A program made the position numbers and the translations under genes. From assembly GCA_040755195.1 (NCBI GenBank), contig JBFMBL010000014.1, positions 1 through 55,233 on the forward strand: a DNA stretch of 55,233 nt, in the 5' to 3' direction. The first letter of the stretch is position 1; the number at the start of each line of letters is the position of its first letter. This stretch comes from SURF-55 sp040755195 (GTDB lineage: Bacteria > Bacillota > Desulfotomaculia > Desulfotomaculales > Ammonificaceae). The notes under the pieces are model-generated. The model saw only the letters and a list, made by a program, of their open reading frames with translations. It ran no database searches and was not told the DNA's origin. Below, in pieces: positions 25,784 to 34,738 of the stretch.

Positions 25784-26354
25784 ATTAATGACTCCTCCTT
25801 CTTGTTGAGTTTGATCCCTTTTAAGAACACCAAACAAAAACCGGCTCGGCAAGCACCTCCTTCCGAAGCCTGAATCAGGCTCTTACCAGACCTGTATATG
25901 CAAGAACACTCATTGAAGCTCGTTATTTAATAAATCAAAGCAATGATTTAATATGCAGGCTGCTTGCTACTAAGGTTTCCGAGCGCTTGTTCTAAACCGT
26001 ACAAATCGTTTGAAAGTTAATAATAATGATAATATAAACCGGAGAAGCTTGTCAATCATCTAAGGAAATAATGTATAAGGGTGTAAACGGCATTATGCGC
26101 AACGGCTTACGGAATTTCGCTCAAGATAAAAGGCGTATTGCTACCGCTTCTTAACCGTAAGTTGCTCTATTATGTTGAATCCTGTAATTCCACGCCTTGT
26201 TCCTAAGATTTTCAAACCCCCACCCCGTCTACCCAATCCCGGTGTCGGGTTTCCTCGACGGGTAATATCCCGCACCTGAATGAGGTTATCTTTATCTTAA
26301 GAATAAAGACCTTTAAGACCCGAGACCTTTGAGGAAAATCCGGCGCGTCCTTGA
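25784..26354. other. Long leader/upstream region of dsrA
   Basis: A 571-base gene-free region. It holds the candidate dsr promoter and an inverted repeat (TAAATCA/TGATTTA). The part from 26060 to 26350 has no clear gene, terminator or known riboswitch. Confidence 0.4.
26026..26055 (-). promoter_or_regulatory. Candidate sigma-A promoter of dsrABD
   Basis: On the minus strand TTGACA (26055-26050) and TATCAT (26031-26026) are 18 bases apart, about 245 bases upstream of dsrA. Between it and the gene lies an inverted repeat TAAATCA-n6-TGATTTA (about 25937-25956), a possible operator in the long leader. Confidence 0.5.
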
Positions 26355-26564
26355 CTAACCTTTCAGTTTGTAGCCCCAGACGCCGGCAGCCCTTCCGGCC
26401 CCCATAATAACTCCTTCGGCTTCCAGTTCCTTAATTAATTTACCTGCCTCCTGCCTGCTCAAACCCGCCCCTTTTTGAATCTCGCTCGCGGTGGCTACTC
26501 CCTTCTCGCTCCCCTTGAAGTTCTTAAGAAACTCAATGATTTTCTGCTTTCCTTCTGCACTCAT
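26355..26564 (-). CDS. Small winged-helix protein
   Basis: A 69-residue protein predicted as a winged helix: helix KQKIIEFLKNF, then A-S-E-I-Q-K-G-A-G-L-S-R-Q-E-A-G-K-L-I-K-E-L and a short wing (GRAAGVWGYKL). The ATG at 26564 follows GGAGGT by 8 bases; the open frame upstream to 26651 has no ribosome binding site. It lies between the nucleotidyltransferase gene and dsrA, on the same strand, and may be a small DNA-binding protein. Link to dsr control is only positional. Confidence 0.72.
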   Translation of the reverse strand: MSAEGKQKIIEFLKNFKGSEKGVATASEIQKGAGLSRQEAGKLIKELEAEGVIMGAGRAAGVWGYKLKG

Positions 26565-26650
26565 TTCCTTAAACCTCCTACAAAGGAATAATATATTTAA
26601 TGAGTAGTTTATATACCGCCCGTACCAAAAGTCAATAGTTAAAAAATTCA

Positions 26651-27400
26651 CTAATTCTTTAGCACCGCCCTTACAAGCTCAAGATCGGAGGGTTTATCTA
26701 CGTCTACCCCTATCTCGGGAATACCGGTTACTACCGCCCGACCGCGGAAACCGAGAAGGTGGGAGACTCTTTCTTCCGCTTGTTGGAGCGATAACCGCCC
26801 AAGCAGAAAACGACAGAGAAAGCACGGGCCGACAACCAGGGCGAGACGAAACGGTTTTTTTCGCAACCGAACGAATTCCCCGGCCCGGTCAAGAGACCTC
26901 CTGAGGGCTTCGGGATTAACGAGCCCGATGTTGCCGCCCGTAAAGGATCCTTCACGTAAACGAACGTAAGTACGCCTCACTCCAGGAAAGGCCTTTTCAA
27001 CCTCTTCCCGCTGGATTACAGGGTAAAAAACATCTACTTCATTGTCTTTGCATAACTCTAGGAAGTCCAGAACCGCCTCCGGGGTCAACAGAGGGATGTC
27101 CGACGTAGCAACCAGAACCCTTGGGGCGGCAGTTAGCGCGTCAAGGCCGACGGCCAGGTTTTCCAACATTCCCTCGCGGGGTGGTAAAACCTCAAGCCGG
27201 TCGGAGGAGCACGCCGTGCCCAACGCTTCCGGGCCGACGACCACAACCCTCTTAATCAACGGCGTATCAAGCAGCGTCTGAATGACATAGGCCGCCAGCG
27301 GACGCCCGTGGAGGTCGATCAAGGCCTCAAACGGAGCCGGGGATACATCGCGCAGCCGCCCGGTATTCGAAGCTCCCGCCAGAACCAACGCCGGAATCAT
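26651..27400 (-). CDS. MobA-like nucleotidyltransferase
   Basis: A 249-residue NTP-transferase (GT-A fold) protein: LAGASNTGRL near the N-terminus, VVVVGPEAL, and VATSDIPLLTPEA with the metal-binding acidic motif (about 97). It is more diverged than MobA and may act on a different nucleotide or polyol phosphate. AAGGAG within the end of the GntR gene serves its ATG; the two genes are one base apart. The set ispE-gntR-NTP transferase is also known from related Clostridia. Confidence 0.8.
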   Translation of the reverse strand: MIPALVLAGASNTGRLRDVSPAPFEALIDLHGRPLAAYVIQTLLDTPLIKRVVVVGPEALGTACSSDRLEVLPPREGMLENLAVGLDALTAAPRVLVATSDIPLLTPEAVLDFLELCKDNEVDVFYPVIQREEVEKAFPGVRRTYVRLREGSFTGGNIGLVNPEALRRSLDRAGEFVRLRKKPFRLALVVGPCFLCRFLLGRLSLQQAEERVSHLLGFRGRAVVTGIPEIGVDVDKPSDLELVRAVLKN

Positions 27401-27401
27401 C

Positions 27402-28079
27402 TTATCGCTCCTTCAGCGTGTTAAGGAGACTGCTCTCGGCGTTTTCGATGTGCTCCCGGGCTAATTGCGCCGCCAGTTCACTGTTCCGTTCCGAGATAGC
27501 CTCGACGATCTTCTTGTGCTCTTCTACCGCTTCCCTTGTCCTTCCCGGGCGTGAAAGGGTAGTCATCCTGAATCGCTGCAACTGGTCCTGAAGGTGGGTA
27601 ATGATTTGCAGCAGCCAGCCGTTCCGGCTGGCCCGGTAGATGATATCATGAAAGTGGGTGTCCCTGTCCACAACGGCGCCAATGTCCTGACTGTCACTTA
27701 CTTCCGTGATTTCAACGAGTGAACGTTCCAGGTTTTCAAGTTCTTCGTCGGTAATCCTCTCCGCCGCAAGCCCGGCCGCCAGAGCCTCTAAAGCCGCCCT
27801 GACCTCGAAAACGTCCGCCATATCTTTAACGCTTATTCCGGCAACGTACGCGCCGCGCCGGGGAAGCATCACCACCAGCCCCTCGAGCTCCAGTTTGCGG
27901 ATCGCTTCCCGCACCGGCGTCCGGCTCACACCAAGCTCCTCCGCCAACTGCACCTCCATAATCCGCTCGCCGGGTTTCATGATTCCTTTGATTATGGCCT
28001 CACGCAGCGATTCAAACACAACTTCGCGCAGGGGCTTGTAAGAGTCGAGCTTTACCGGTAGCAGACGTTGCCTTTCCAT
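27402..28079 (-). CDS. GntR-family (FadR/FCD type) regulator
   Basis: A 225-residue regulator: N-terminal winged helix (about 10-78; LREAIIKGIMKPGERI, LGVSRTPVREAIRKLELEGLV) and a C-terminal all-helical FCD domain (about 85-220; FEVRAALE, DTHFHDIIYRAS with metal-ligand histidines). The ligand is probably a small organic acid. ATG at 28079 has AGGAGG upstream. It begins the unit with the NTP-transferase gene. Confidence 0.9.
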   Translation of the reverse strand: MERQRLLPVKLDSYKPLREVVFESLREAIIKGIMKPGERIMEVQLAEELGVSRTPVREAIRKLELEGLVVMLPRRGAYVAGISVKDMADVFEVRAALEALAAGLAAERITDEELENLERSLVEITEVSDSQDIGAVVDRDTHFHDIIYRASRNGWLLQIITHLQDQLQRFRMTTLSRPGRTREAVEEHKKIVEAISERNSELAAQLAREHIENAESSLLNTLKER

Positions 28080-28195
28080 GAAAGACCTCCTATCTTAAAA
28101 AAACTGGCATCTATACAGGGTCAGAATTCAGAATCCAGTATTCAGAATACAGAATTAAATCAAGAATACAGAAGTTAAGGCCTTTTATCTACTGT
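28080..28195. repeat. Low-complexity repeat patch upstream of gntR
   Basis: The words CAGAATTCAGAATCCAGTATT, ...CAGAATACAG... and CTACTGTCTACTGGCTGCTGACTACTG fill the gap between ispE and gntR. The inverse words are found at 41401-41445 and 8085-8150. Confidence 0.6.
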
Positions 28196-29104
28196 CTACT
28201 GGCTGCTGACTACTGAATTCTCAAACACTACCCCGCGGTCAGACGTGGCGGTAACGATGACTTCCATGCCGTTGTTTTTAAAGAATGAACCCGCCCTGGC
28301 CGCTTCCTGCGTAGTTTCGAAAACCCCGAAAACGGTGGGGCCGCTCCCGGACATCAACGCGCATACCGCTCCCGCCTCCAGGAGTCTGTTTTTCAGTAAT
28401 TGGAGCTCCGGGTGTTCCCTGAAGGTAACACCCTCCAGAGCGTTGCCGCATTTGCGCAGCGCCTGTCGCCAATCGTACCGTGTCAGCGCCTCCGCCATCT
28501 CCCGGGCTACCGGCCGGCATATTGACTGCAGGCTGTCGTATGCCCGGTATACGGCCGCTGTAGAAATCCCATAGGAGAGTTTAATAAGCAAAACCCCCAA
28601 CTCCGGGAGCGGCGGCAGTAAGGCCAGTTCTTCTCCGACCCCGGTGGCCAGGGCTGTTCCGCCGGCAACGCAAAACGGCACATCAGCCCCGATTTGAGCA
28701 CCTAAAGCGCACAAAAATCGAGCATCCCGCCCGAGTTCCCATAACCGGTTCAATCCTACGAGGGTGCCTGCCGCATCCGCCGATCCGCCACCCAGTCCGG
28801 CTGCAACAGGTATATTCTTACGGAGGGTTATGGCCGCACCCCGGCCGCAACGGGTTGACGCTGCAAGCAGGCGCGCCGCCCGTAAAACCAGGTTCTTTTC
28901 ACCCGCTACTACCGGTTTACCGCTGACTTCAAGACTTATGCCCCGGGGCCGGCTCTCAAAGGTTAACACATCGCTCAGGGCCAGGCTTTGCATCACGGAA
29001 GCAATTTCATGATAACCATCCGGACGGGTGCCAAACACATCCAGGGACAGGTTGAGTTTCGCCCTCGACAAAACGGTAAGGGCCACGGACACACCCCGCA
29101 GCAT
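28196..29104 (-). CDS. ispE: 4-diphosphocytidyl-2-C-methyl-D-erythritol kinase
   Basis: A 302-residue GHMP kinase of the non-mevalonate isoprenoid pathway. It has S-R-A-K-L-N-L-S-L near the start, the ATP-binding PVAAGLGGGSADAA (about 99-112) and the C-terminal SGSGPTVFG. ATG at 29104; a GTG 18 bases further in (29086) has GGGGTG upstream and gives a more typical N-terminus, so the true start may be there. The C-terminal end runs into repeat-like DNA (ACTACTGAATTCTC), which may have changed its last residues. Confidence 0.93.
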   Translation of the reverse strand: MLRGVSVALTVLSRAKLNLSLDVFGTRPDGYHEIASVMQSLALSDVLTFESRPRGISLEVSGKPVVAGEKNLVLRAARLLAASTRCGRGAAITLRKNIPVAAGLGGGSADAAGTLVGLNRLWELGRDARFLCALGAQIGADVPFCVAGGTALATGVGEELALLPPLPELGVLLIKLSYGISTAAVYRAYDSLQSICRPVAREMAEALTRYDWRQALRKCGNALEGVTFREHPELQLLKNRLLEAGAVCALMSGSGPTVFGVFETTQEAARAGSFFKNNGMEVIVTATSDRGVVFENSVVSSQ

Positions 29105-29270
29105 ACAATTGAGCGTTCTCTCATAACTTTACACAAAAAGGTACCCGAGAGCAAGTAATTGGTAGTATTAACAGCCGAGTTAACGGCCGGCAGCCAGAAT
29201 TCCGATGCATTTGAGGTGAGATTCACTGTTCCCAATTGATCAAGACCTGATACCTCAGGGTTCTACTTTA

Positions 29271-29960
29271 TTGGTTTTGAGCCTGCTTTCAGGAGCAGGC
29301 ACGTTCCTGGGCGCAGTAATGGCCGTTTACCTTCCTCTTAAAAGGGCAATGCCGTACCTCGTAGGTTTTGCGGCAGGTGTTATGAGCGCGGTGGCCTTAT
29401 TGGAGATCGTCCCAACATCGCTGCGGTTAGGGGGAAGCTACGCCTTGTTCCTGGGAGGAACGGCCGGCGTTCTACTTCTTTTTCTTGCTGATGCAGTCCT
29501 TGGTCATCCGCCGGTAAACCTCCGTGCCTCCTACCAGCGCCTGGGGTGGCTGTTGGTCATGGGAATAGCACTGCATGACTTTCCGGAAGGGATGGCCATC
29601 GGCGCCGGCGGCACGGTTGCGGCGGAACTCGGTATCTTTCTTGCCCTGGCCGTTGGGATACACAACCTTCCTGAAGGTCTCATCAACGCGGCACCGCTGC
29701 GCCTCGGAGGACTGTCATCCGCCAGGATTCTCTGGTTGAATGCTCTGCTATCCCTGGTTACACCCGCCGGAACCGTTTTCGGGATTGTTGTAGCACGCCG
29801 GGTTCCACTGCTCATTCCTGCGCTTCTGGCTCTGGCTGCCGGCGCAATGCTTTACATCGTTGCCAAGGAACTAACGCCGCGGATGATGCGGAAAAAAGGC
29901 GCGGCAGGGTTTATACTCGGGGTTTTGACACTGACCATGCTTCTATCACACATTCACTAA
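29271..29960 (+). CDS. ZIP-family metal transporter
   Basis: A 229-residue membrane protein with about seven helices. The ZIP metal-site motifs HDFPEGMAIG (helix 4, about 103) and HNLPEGL (helix 5, about 131) are clear. It would bring divalent metals such as zinc into the cell. The start is a TTG at 29271 with only a weak GGG upstream. It is divergent from ispE. Confidence 0.88.
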   Translation: MVLSLLSGAGTFLGAVMAVYLPLKRAMPYLVGFAAGVMSAVALLEIVPTSLRLGGSYALFLGGTAGVLLLFLADAVLGHPPVNLRASYQRLGWLLVMGIALHDFPEGMAIGAGGTVAAELGIFLALAVGIHNLPEGLINAAPLRLGGLSSARILWLNALLSLVTPAGTVFGIVVARRVPLLIPALLALAAGAMLYIVAKELTPRMMRKKGAAGFILGVLTLTMLLSHIH

Positions 29961-30029
29961 GCAATAAATAGGTCCGACGTCCGGCGTCCGAGGTCCGATG
30001 TCGGGAAAAACAAAAAGATAAGAACCAGG

Positions 30030-30140
30030 CCATTTTAGAAGTTGGATGCAGGGGGTTGGAAGTCGGAACAGAAGTGGGAATTCGCTGTAGCGAATTCCTT
30101 CAACTAATCTAACCTCCAACTTCCGGCCTCTAACCTCTAA
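30030..30140. repeat. R2 palindromic repeat, copy 2
   Basis: Core GGAATTCGC-TGTA-GCGAATTCC at 30077-30098, with arms such as GAAGTTGGATGCAGGGGGTT (left) and CTAACCTCCAACTTCCGG (right). It is followed at once by an R1 tail (ATACGAAGCTTATCGCCGCG). Confidence 0.8.
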
Positions 30141-30142
30141 AA

Positions 30143-30470
30143 TCGCAGCTATACGAAGCTTATCGCCGCGCCCTACGAATGAACTCCTACTTTCGATAGG
30201 AGTTACCCAGCGCATAGCGCACCGTGATGAATGAAAATGAGGACCCTTAAGCTGGCTACTTAGAAGCAGTAACGTAACAAAGGCGGAACGCGGCGAGAAG
30301 TGATGCAGTGCAAGGAAGGCCCGCGGATTCAGATGTCGGAAGCAGGAAATCAGAAGTCAGATTTAAAGTGGGAATTCGCTACCAGCGAATTCCTTCGAGA
30401 ATTCCGACTTCCGACATCTTGCATCTGACTTCCGAAACAATGCGTTACTTATCGCCGCGCCCTACGAAAG
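30143..30470 (+). repeat. R1 repeat: tail plus one copy interrupted by R2 copy 3
   Basis: An R1 tail (ATACGAAGCTTATCGCCGCGCC) at about 30150-30171 is followed by an R1 5' half at 30240-30334 (GAGGACCC...AAGCAGTAACG...GGCGGAACGCGG...GCAAGGAAGG). At 30330 it changes abruptly into R2 sequence (core GGAATTCGCT-ACC-AGCGAATTCC, 30371-30393) and resumes as R1 tail at about 30441 (TGCGTTACTTATCGCCGCGCC). R2 therefore replaces the variable hairpin part of R1. Confidence 0.75.
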
Positions 30471-30524
30471 AACGCCTATTTCCGAAGGAGTTCCATATGC
30501 CGCATTCAGCGGCACCGCGAAGTG

Positions 30525-30712
30525 AAAATGTAGACCCGTAAGCCTGTTGCTCAGCTGCAGTAGTGAAACATAAACGAAACGCCGTGAGAAGCGAGCAGAG
30601 CAAGGAAGATTGGCAAGGACGGGCCGGAGCGTATACGGAAATACGTGAGGACCCGGCCTTGCCAAGCTGACGTAGCTATGCGAAGCTTATCGCCGCGCCC
30701 GCCGAAAGAACG
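30525..30712 (+). repeat. R1 repeat, complete copy
   Basis: It begins about TAGACCCGTAAGCCTGTTGC and ends TTATCGCCGCGCCCGCCGAA. It contains the hairpin CGTAT-ACGGAA-ATACG at about 30631-30646, enclosed by GGCCGG / CCGGCC. It aligns along its length with the reverse complements of 54237-54420, 54421-54600 and part of 36270-36437. Confidence 0.8.
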
Positions 30713-30713
30713 C

Positions 30714-31133
30714 CTATTTCCTAAGGAGGAACCACGCCCCCGCACCCAGCAGGAGACCACCGACAACCCGCCATATGTTGAACGGAAGGCGGTCCATCCC
30801 TAAAAAGCCGAAGTGGTCAATGGCCACCGCCGTCATTATCTGCGCTACGACAATGGCGGTAGTTGCCGGAGCCACCCCTACCTTGGGAATACTTCTTGCC
30901 ACGCCGTAAATGATTAATACGCCGAGTATACCCCCGGACCAGGCGAACCAGGGTACATGGTGCAAACGTGAAAAACCACCGCTCCGACAAAAAAGGAGTA
31001 ATAACCCCGCGAAAACGGCGCCTATCACATGCACGATAAAGGTAGCCTCCACCAAACCGGTGATTTTACCTAATAGGGCGTTGACGGAACCCTGAACCGC
31101 CATTAACGCCCCGGCGACCGCCGCTATTAACAA
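30714..31133 (-). CDS. DMT-superfamily small transporter (YdcZ/DUF606 type)
   Basis: A 139-residue membrane protein with about five helices, the normal size for YdcZ-like half-transporters (A-G-A-L-M-A-V-Q-G-S-V-N-A-L-L-G near the start, ATTAIVVAQIMTAVAIDHFG near residue 95). The substrate is unknown. It starts at a TTG without a visible ribosome binding site, so expression or the exact start is uncertain. Its 3' end abuts R1 repeat DNA, and the last codons lie within 10 bases of it. Confidence 0.75.
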   Translation of the reverse strand: MLIAAVAGALMAVQGSVNALLGKITGLVEATFIVHVIGAVFAGLLLLFCRSGGFSRLHHVPWFAWSGGILGVLIIYGVARSIPKVGVAPATTAIVVAQIMTAVAIDHFGFLGMDRLPFNIWRVVGGLLLGAGAWFLLRK

Positions 31134-31604
31134 GGAAATAATCCGAAGGCCGAACGTACTAACATCCCCACTAAAAAGATTACACCGACCGACGAGACTA
31201 TCTTCACCGGGTAATGAAGATGTTATTCCTGAATCCGCATCGCTGTAGCCTATCGGGAAGAGCGTGGAAGAGAGCCCGAGGAAAAGTAAGTTCCTTCTTG
31301 TTTTTCTATTCTAAGCATGTTAAATTTGACCTAAAAGGCCAGTAGGTTTTTACTTTCGGAAAGAAGGTGAGAAAACCGGATAGGTTAATTTTTTCGTTTT
31401 TCAAGAGAGGTTTCTCTTTTAGCCATGGTCAAATGCGTAAGAACCGGAGTAGGGGTTGTAACATCAGGATTCCAAAAGACAGAACAGTTTAGAGTATTAT
31501 GCGAAAGCGCGGAATTTTTATCCTACTAGTTTCTTATTTAATTGGACAAGGGTTGTTTAGAGAGGGAACAAATTCAGCCTTATTGGGAGAGAGGAGTTTA
31601 GAAA
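31134..31604. other. Intergenic region upstream of livJ
   Basis: About 470 bases between the divergent DMT and liv genes. No gene is convincing. The part 31480-31600 is AT-rich and should carry the liv promoter; I cannot fix its -35/-10 elements with confidence. Confidence 0.35.
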
Positions 31605-32810
31605 GTGTTAAAGCGGAGCTTTATTTTAGGTCTTGGATTGCTGCTTTTACTGGTCCTGATAACCGGCTGCGGTAAGTCCGCAACAACAAGCAAGGAACCG
31701 GGAGGCGAACCTGCCGGCGCGCCGTCTAAAGAGGCTTACAAGATCGGCGCCGTTGTTGACATCAGCGGCCCTGGTTCTTCGCTCGGCGAGCCTGAAAACA
31801 ACACTCTCCAGATGCTGGTTGACGAACTTAATGCCAAGGGTGGCATAGACGGGCACCCGGTTGAGCTTACCATCCTGGATAACAAGTCCAACGAAACCGA
31901 AGCGGTTTTGGCCGCTAAAAAACTGATTGAACAGAACGTTTTGGCTATTATCGGCTGCAGCCAGAGCGGCACTTCGCTCGCAATGGTAGACACCATTACA
32001 AAGAGCCAGGTACCGATGGTTTCCATGGCGGCTTCGGCGAAGATTGTCACTACAGCCGCGGGGGAGCAACAGCCCTGGGTTTTCAAAACCGCTCAGAGCG
32101 ACATCATCGTGGCGAATAAAATAGCGAAGTACCTCGTCGGAAAAGGGATCAAGGACGTCGCCTTCCTTTCAATGAATAACGCCTTTGGTGACTCCGGCCT
32201 CCTAAACTTCGAAAAGGCGGCGGCGGATAACGGAATCAACATCCTGATCAAGCAAAAATTCGAAGCAACCGACACCGATATGACGGCACAACTAACCAAG
32301 GTCAAGGCCTCAAAGGCCAAGGCGACCGTTGTATGGGCTATTCCGCCTTCGGCGTCGATCGTCACCAAAAACTTCAGGTCTCTCGGTATCAACATGCCGC
32401 TCATCCACACCCACGGCATCGGCAACCAGACATTCATCGACCTTGCCGGGGCTGACGCCAACGGTGTTATCGCGCCTATGGGCAAACTGGTGGTGGCGGA
32501 GCAGTTGCCGGATACGGATGCGCAGAAACAGGTATTGCTTGACTACCTTAGTGACTACCAGGCGAAATACACCAAGCGGCCCAGCACCTTTGGCGGCCAC
32601 GGTTACGACGCTTTCCAACTGACTGTAAAGGCTATCGAGCAAGCGGGGCCTGACCGGGCCAAAATCCGCGAAGCCCTGGAACAAATAACCGGTTATGCAG
32701 GCATAAGCGGTGTGTTTAACCTTTCAGCAAAGGATCACAACGGCCTCGGGGACGACTCGATGGTTATGGTGGAGATCAAAGACGGCAAGTGGACGTATCT
32801 ATCCAATTAG
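31605..32810 (+). CDS. livJ: Branched-chain amino acid ABC transporter, substrate-binding lipoprotein
   Basis: A 401-residue periplasmic-binding-type (Peripla_BP_6) lipoprotein. The signal peptide ends in LITGCGKS, a lipobox, so it is tethered to the outer face of the membrane. Family wording is present (I-G-A-V-V-D-I-S-G-P-G, GIDGHPVELTILDNKSN, SQVPMVSMAAS). Binding of branched-chain amino acids is the default guess; other family members bind amides, urea or aromatic acids. GTG start with GAGGAG upstream. First gene of the liv operon. Confidence 0.88.
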   Translation: MLKRSFILGLGLLLLLVLITGCGKSATTSKEPGGEPAGAPSKEAYKIGAVVDISGPGSSLGEPENNTLQMLVDELNAKGGIDGHPVELTILDNKSNETEAVLAAKKLIEQNVLAIIGCSQSGTSLAMVDTITKSQVPMVSMAASAKIVTTAAGEQQPWVFKTAQSDIIVANKIAKYLVGKGIKDVAFLSMNNAFGDSGLLNFEKAAADNGINILIKQKFEATDTDMTAQLTKVKASKAKATVVWAIPPSASIVTKNFRSLGINMPLIHTHGIGNQTFIDLAGADANGVIAPMGKLVVAEQLPDTDAQKQVLLDYLSDYQAKYTKRPSTFGGHGYDAFQLTVKAIEQAGPDRAKIREALEQITGYAGISGVFNLSAKDHNGLGDDSMVMVEIKDGKWTYLSN

Positions 32811-32822
32811 GAGGCGCGCTCT

Positions 32823-33689
32823 TTGGGGATCGAAAGCCAGTATATCCAATACCTTATTTCGGGGTTTACATTAGGAAGCATATACGCCCTGATAGCACTG
32901 GCACTGGTGGTTACTTTCAACATTACCGGCGTTTTTAACCTGGCAATCGGTGAATTCGTTACCATAGGCGCTTTAACCGCCGTAAGTCTTCGGGAAGCAG
33001 GATGCCCGATACTTTTCGCCTATATCCTTGCGGTGATGCTGGCCGGCCTGGTGGGCGCACTTATGGAAAGGACCACCATCCACCCCGCGCGAAAGGCCTC
33101 TGTCCTAACCCTGATTATTATAACCATAGGCGTTTCGATCGCTTTGAGGGGTGCGGCTCTCCTTATTTGGAAGACGCACCCCTACACCTTACCTTCGTTT
33201 GTTAACACCGCGTCGATTAATCTTTTAGGAGCCGTTATCATCCCGCAAAGTCTCTTCGTTTTGGGTTTGGCCGTGGTTGCGGTAGGATTTCTTCTTGTTT
33301 TTTTCGACTTTACGTTTTTTGGTAAAGCGGTACGGGCTGCAATGATGAACCGGACCGCGGCACAACTTGTCGGGATAAACCCCGGCCGGTTATCGATGTT
33401 TGCCTTCACTTTTGGCAGCATCATCGCGGCGTTGTCGGGCATCTTCATCACCCCTATCACGGCGGCCACATACGACATGGGTTTCACGTTGGGCCTGAAA
33501 GGTTTTGTGGCGGCAATCCTCGGCGGGGTTACCAACGTTACCGGCGCCATCATAGGCGGGTTGTTGCTCGGGGTTATCGAGGCGTTTGCCGCAGGTACTC
33601 TGTCTACGGGTTTAAAGGACGCCATCGCTATGATCGTAATGATTATTGTGCTTCTCACACGCCCGACGGGTATCCTGGGAGACCGTTGA
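32823..33689 (+). CDS. livH: Branched-chain amino acid ABC transporter permease LivH
   Basis: A 288-residue permease with about eight helices and the LivH start (Y-L-I-S-G-F-T-L-G-S-I-Y-A-L-I-A-L). ERTTIHPAR and the G-x-x-x-A-A-L-S-G cytoplasmic loop (about 200) are typical. TTG start with GGAGG 8 bases before. It lies 12 bases after livJ. Confidence 0.92.
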   Translation: MGIESQYIQYLISGFTLGSIYALIALALVVTFNITGVFNLAIGEFVTIGALTAVSLREAGCPILFAYILAVMLAGLVGALMERTTIHPARKASVLTLIIITIGVSIALRGAALLIWKTHPYTLPSFVNTASINLLGAVIIPQSLFVLGLAVVAVGFLLVFFDFTFFGKAVRAAMMNRTAAQLVGINPGRLSMFAFTFGSIIAALSGIFITPITAATYDMGFTLGLKGFVAAILGGVTNVTGAIIGGLLLGVIEAFAAGTLSTGLKDAIAMIVMIIVLLTRPTGILGDR

Positions 33690-33755
33690 GGAAATCCGAA
33701 TTAACAACTCCGGTCTCCCCCCAGCGGTTATGAGAATTCAAGGAGATGGGCTTTC

Positions 33756-34736
33756 TTGGCTTCCAGAAAAATTTGGTTGTGGCTTTCCGGGGCAGCGGTT
33801 ATTGTTCTCTTTCTCCCACTGCTTATTAAGAATAGTTTTTTATTGGGCATCTTTATCGTTATCGGGCTTTATTCAATCGTTTCTCAAGGTTTAGGGTTGC
33901 TGATGGGTTATGCCGGGCAGGTCTCTTTCGGGCAAGCCGCTTTTTATGGTCTTGGGGCTTATACCGCTGCCATCCTGGCTACAAGATACCAAACACCACC
34001 CCTTCTTTGTCTTCTTGCTGCCCCGTTTCTTCCCGCTTTGGTGGCGCTTATCATCGGTCGTCCCATCCTGCGGTTGCGGGAACATTACCTCGTCCTGGCG
34101 ACCTTGGGGATTGGGATCCTCGTTTTTGCCCTCTTTAAGGAATTCAGTGACCTGACCGGCGGGCCTTCCGGCCTTACCGGAATTCCCTATCTGGCGATCG
34201 GCCATCTGGTCTTCGACTCCGACCGGGATTACTTTTTCCTGGTCTGGTGCGTTTTAGGGCTTGTTCTCTTGGGAATGGCCAACCTTACAAGATCGCCGGT
34301 AGGCCGGGTATTCAGGGCGATTCACTCCAGTGAAAAGGCCGCTGAAGCCGTGGGTATAAGCACCGCTTCCCTGAAATTGCAAGCCTTTGTGGTCAGCGCT
34401 TTCCTCGCCGGCATCGCAGGCGCCCTTTACTCGTTCTGGGTCACCTTCATCAGCCCCTCACCCTTTGGGTTCACTACATCGGTAGAATTCGCCCTTATGG
34501 TGGTGGTAGGGGGGCTGGGTACCCTCTGGGGTCCTGTTTTAGGTTCAGGAATAATTGTAGGCCTGGACAAGTTTCTCCAGTGGGCGGTGCCGGAAGTATT
34601 GCCTACCGTCGGCGGAGAGTTTGAAATCATTTTTTTCGGTGTTATCTTCGTAATCATCATGCTTTTTAGACCGAAAGGGCTTCTCCTTCCCGAAAAAAGC
34701 ATAGTTGCTGTTGCGGCAAAAACGGAGGATCGATAA
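33756..34736 (+). CDS. livM: Branched-chain amino acid ABC transporter permease LivM
   Basis: A 326-residue permease with about nine helices. GLLMGYAGQVSFGQAAFYGL (about 47-66), LTGGPSGLTGIP and the RAIHSSEKAAEAVGI loop are LivM hallmarks. TTG start after AAGGAG. It follows livH by 66 bases and is 2 bases from livG. Confidence 0.92.
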   Translation: MASRKIWLWLSGAAVIVLFLPLLIKNSFLLGIFIVIGLYSIVSQGLGLLMGYAGQVSFGQAAFYGLGAYTAAILATRYQTPPLLCLLAAPFLPALVALIIGRPILRLREHYLVLATLGIGILVFALFKEFSDLTGGPSGLTGIPYLAIGHLVFDSDRDYFFLVWCVLGLVLLGMANLTRSPVGRVFRAIHSSEKAAEAVGISTASLKLQAFVVSAFLAGIAGALYSFWVTFISPSPFGFTTSVEFALMVVVGGLGTLWGPVLGSGIIVGLDKFLQWAVPEVLPTVGGEFEIIFFGVIFVIIMLFRPKGLLLPEKSIVAVAAKTEDR

Positions 34737-34738
34737 GG

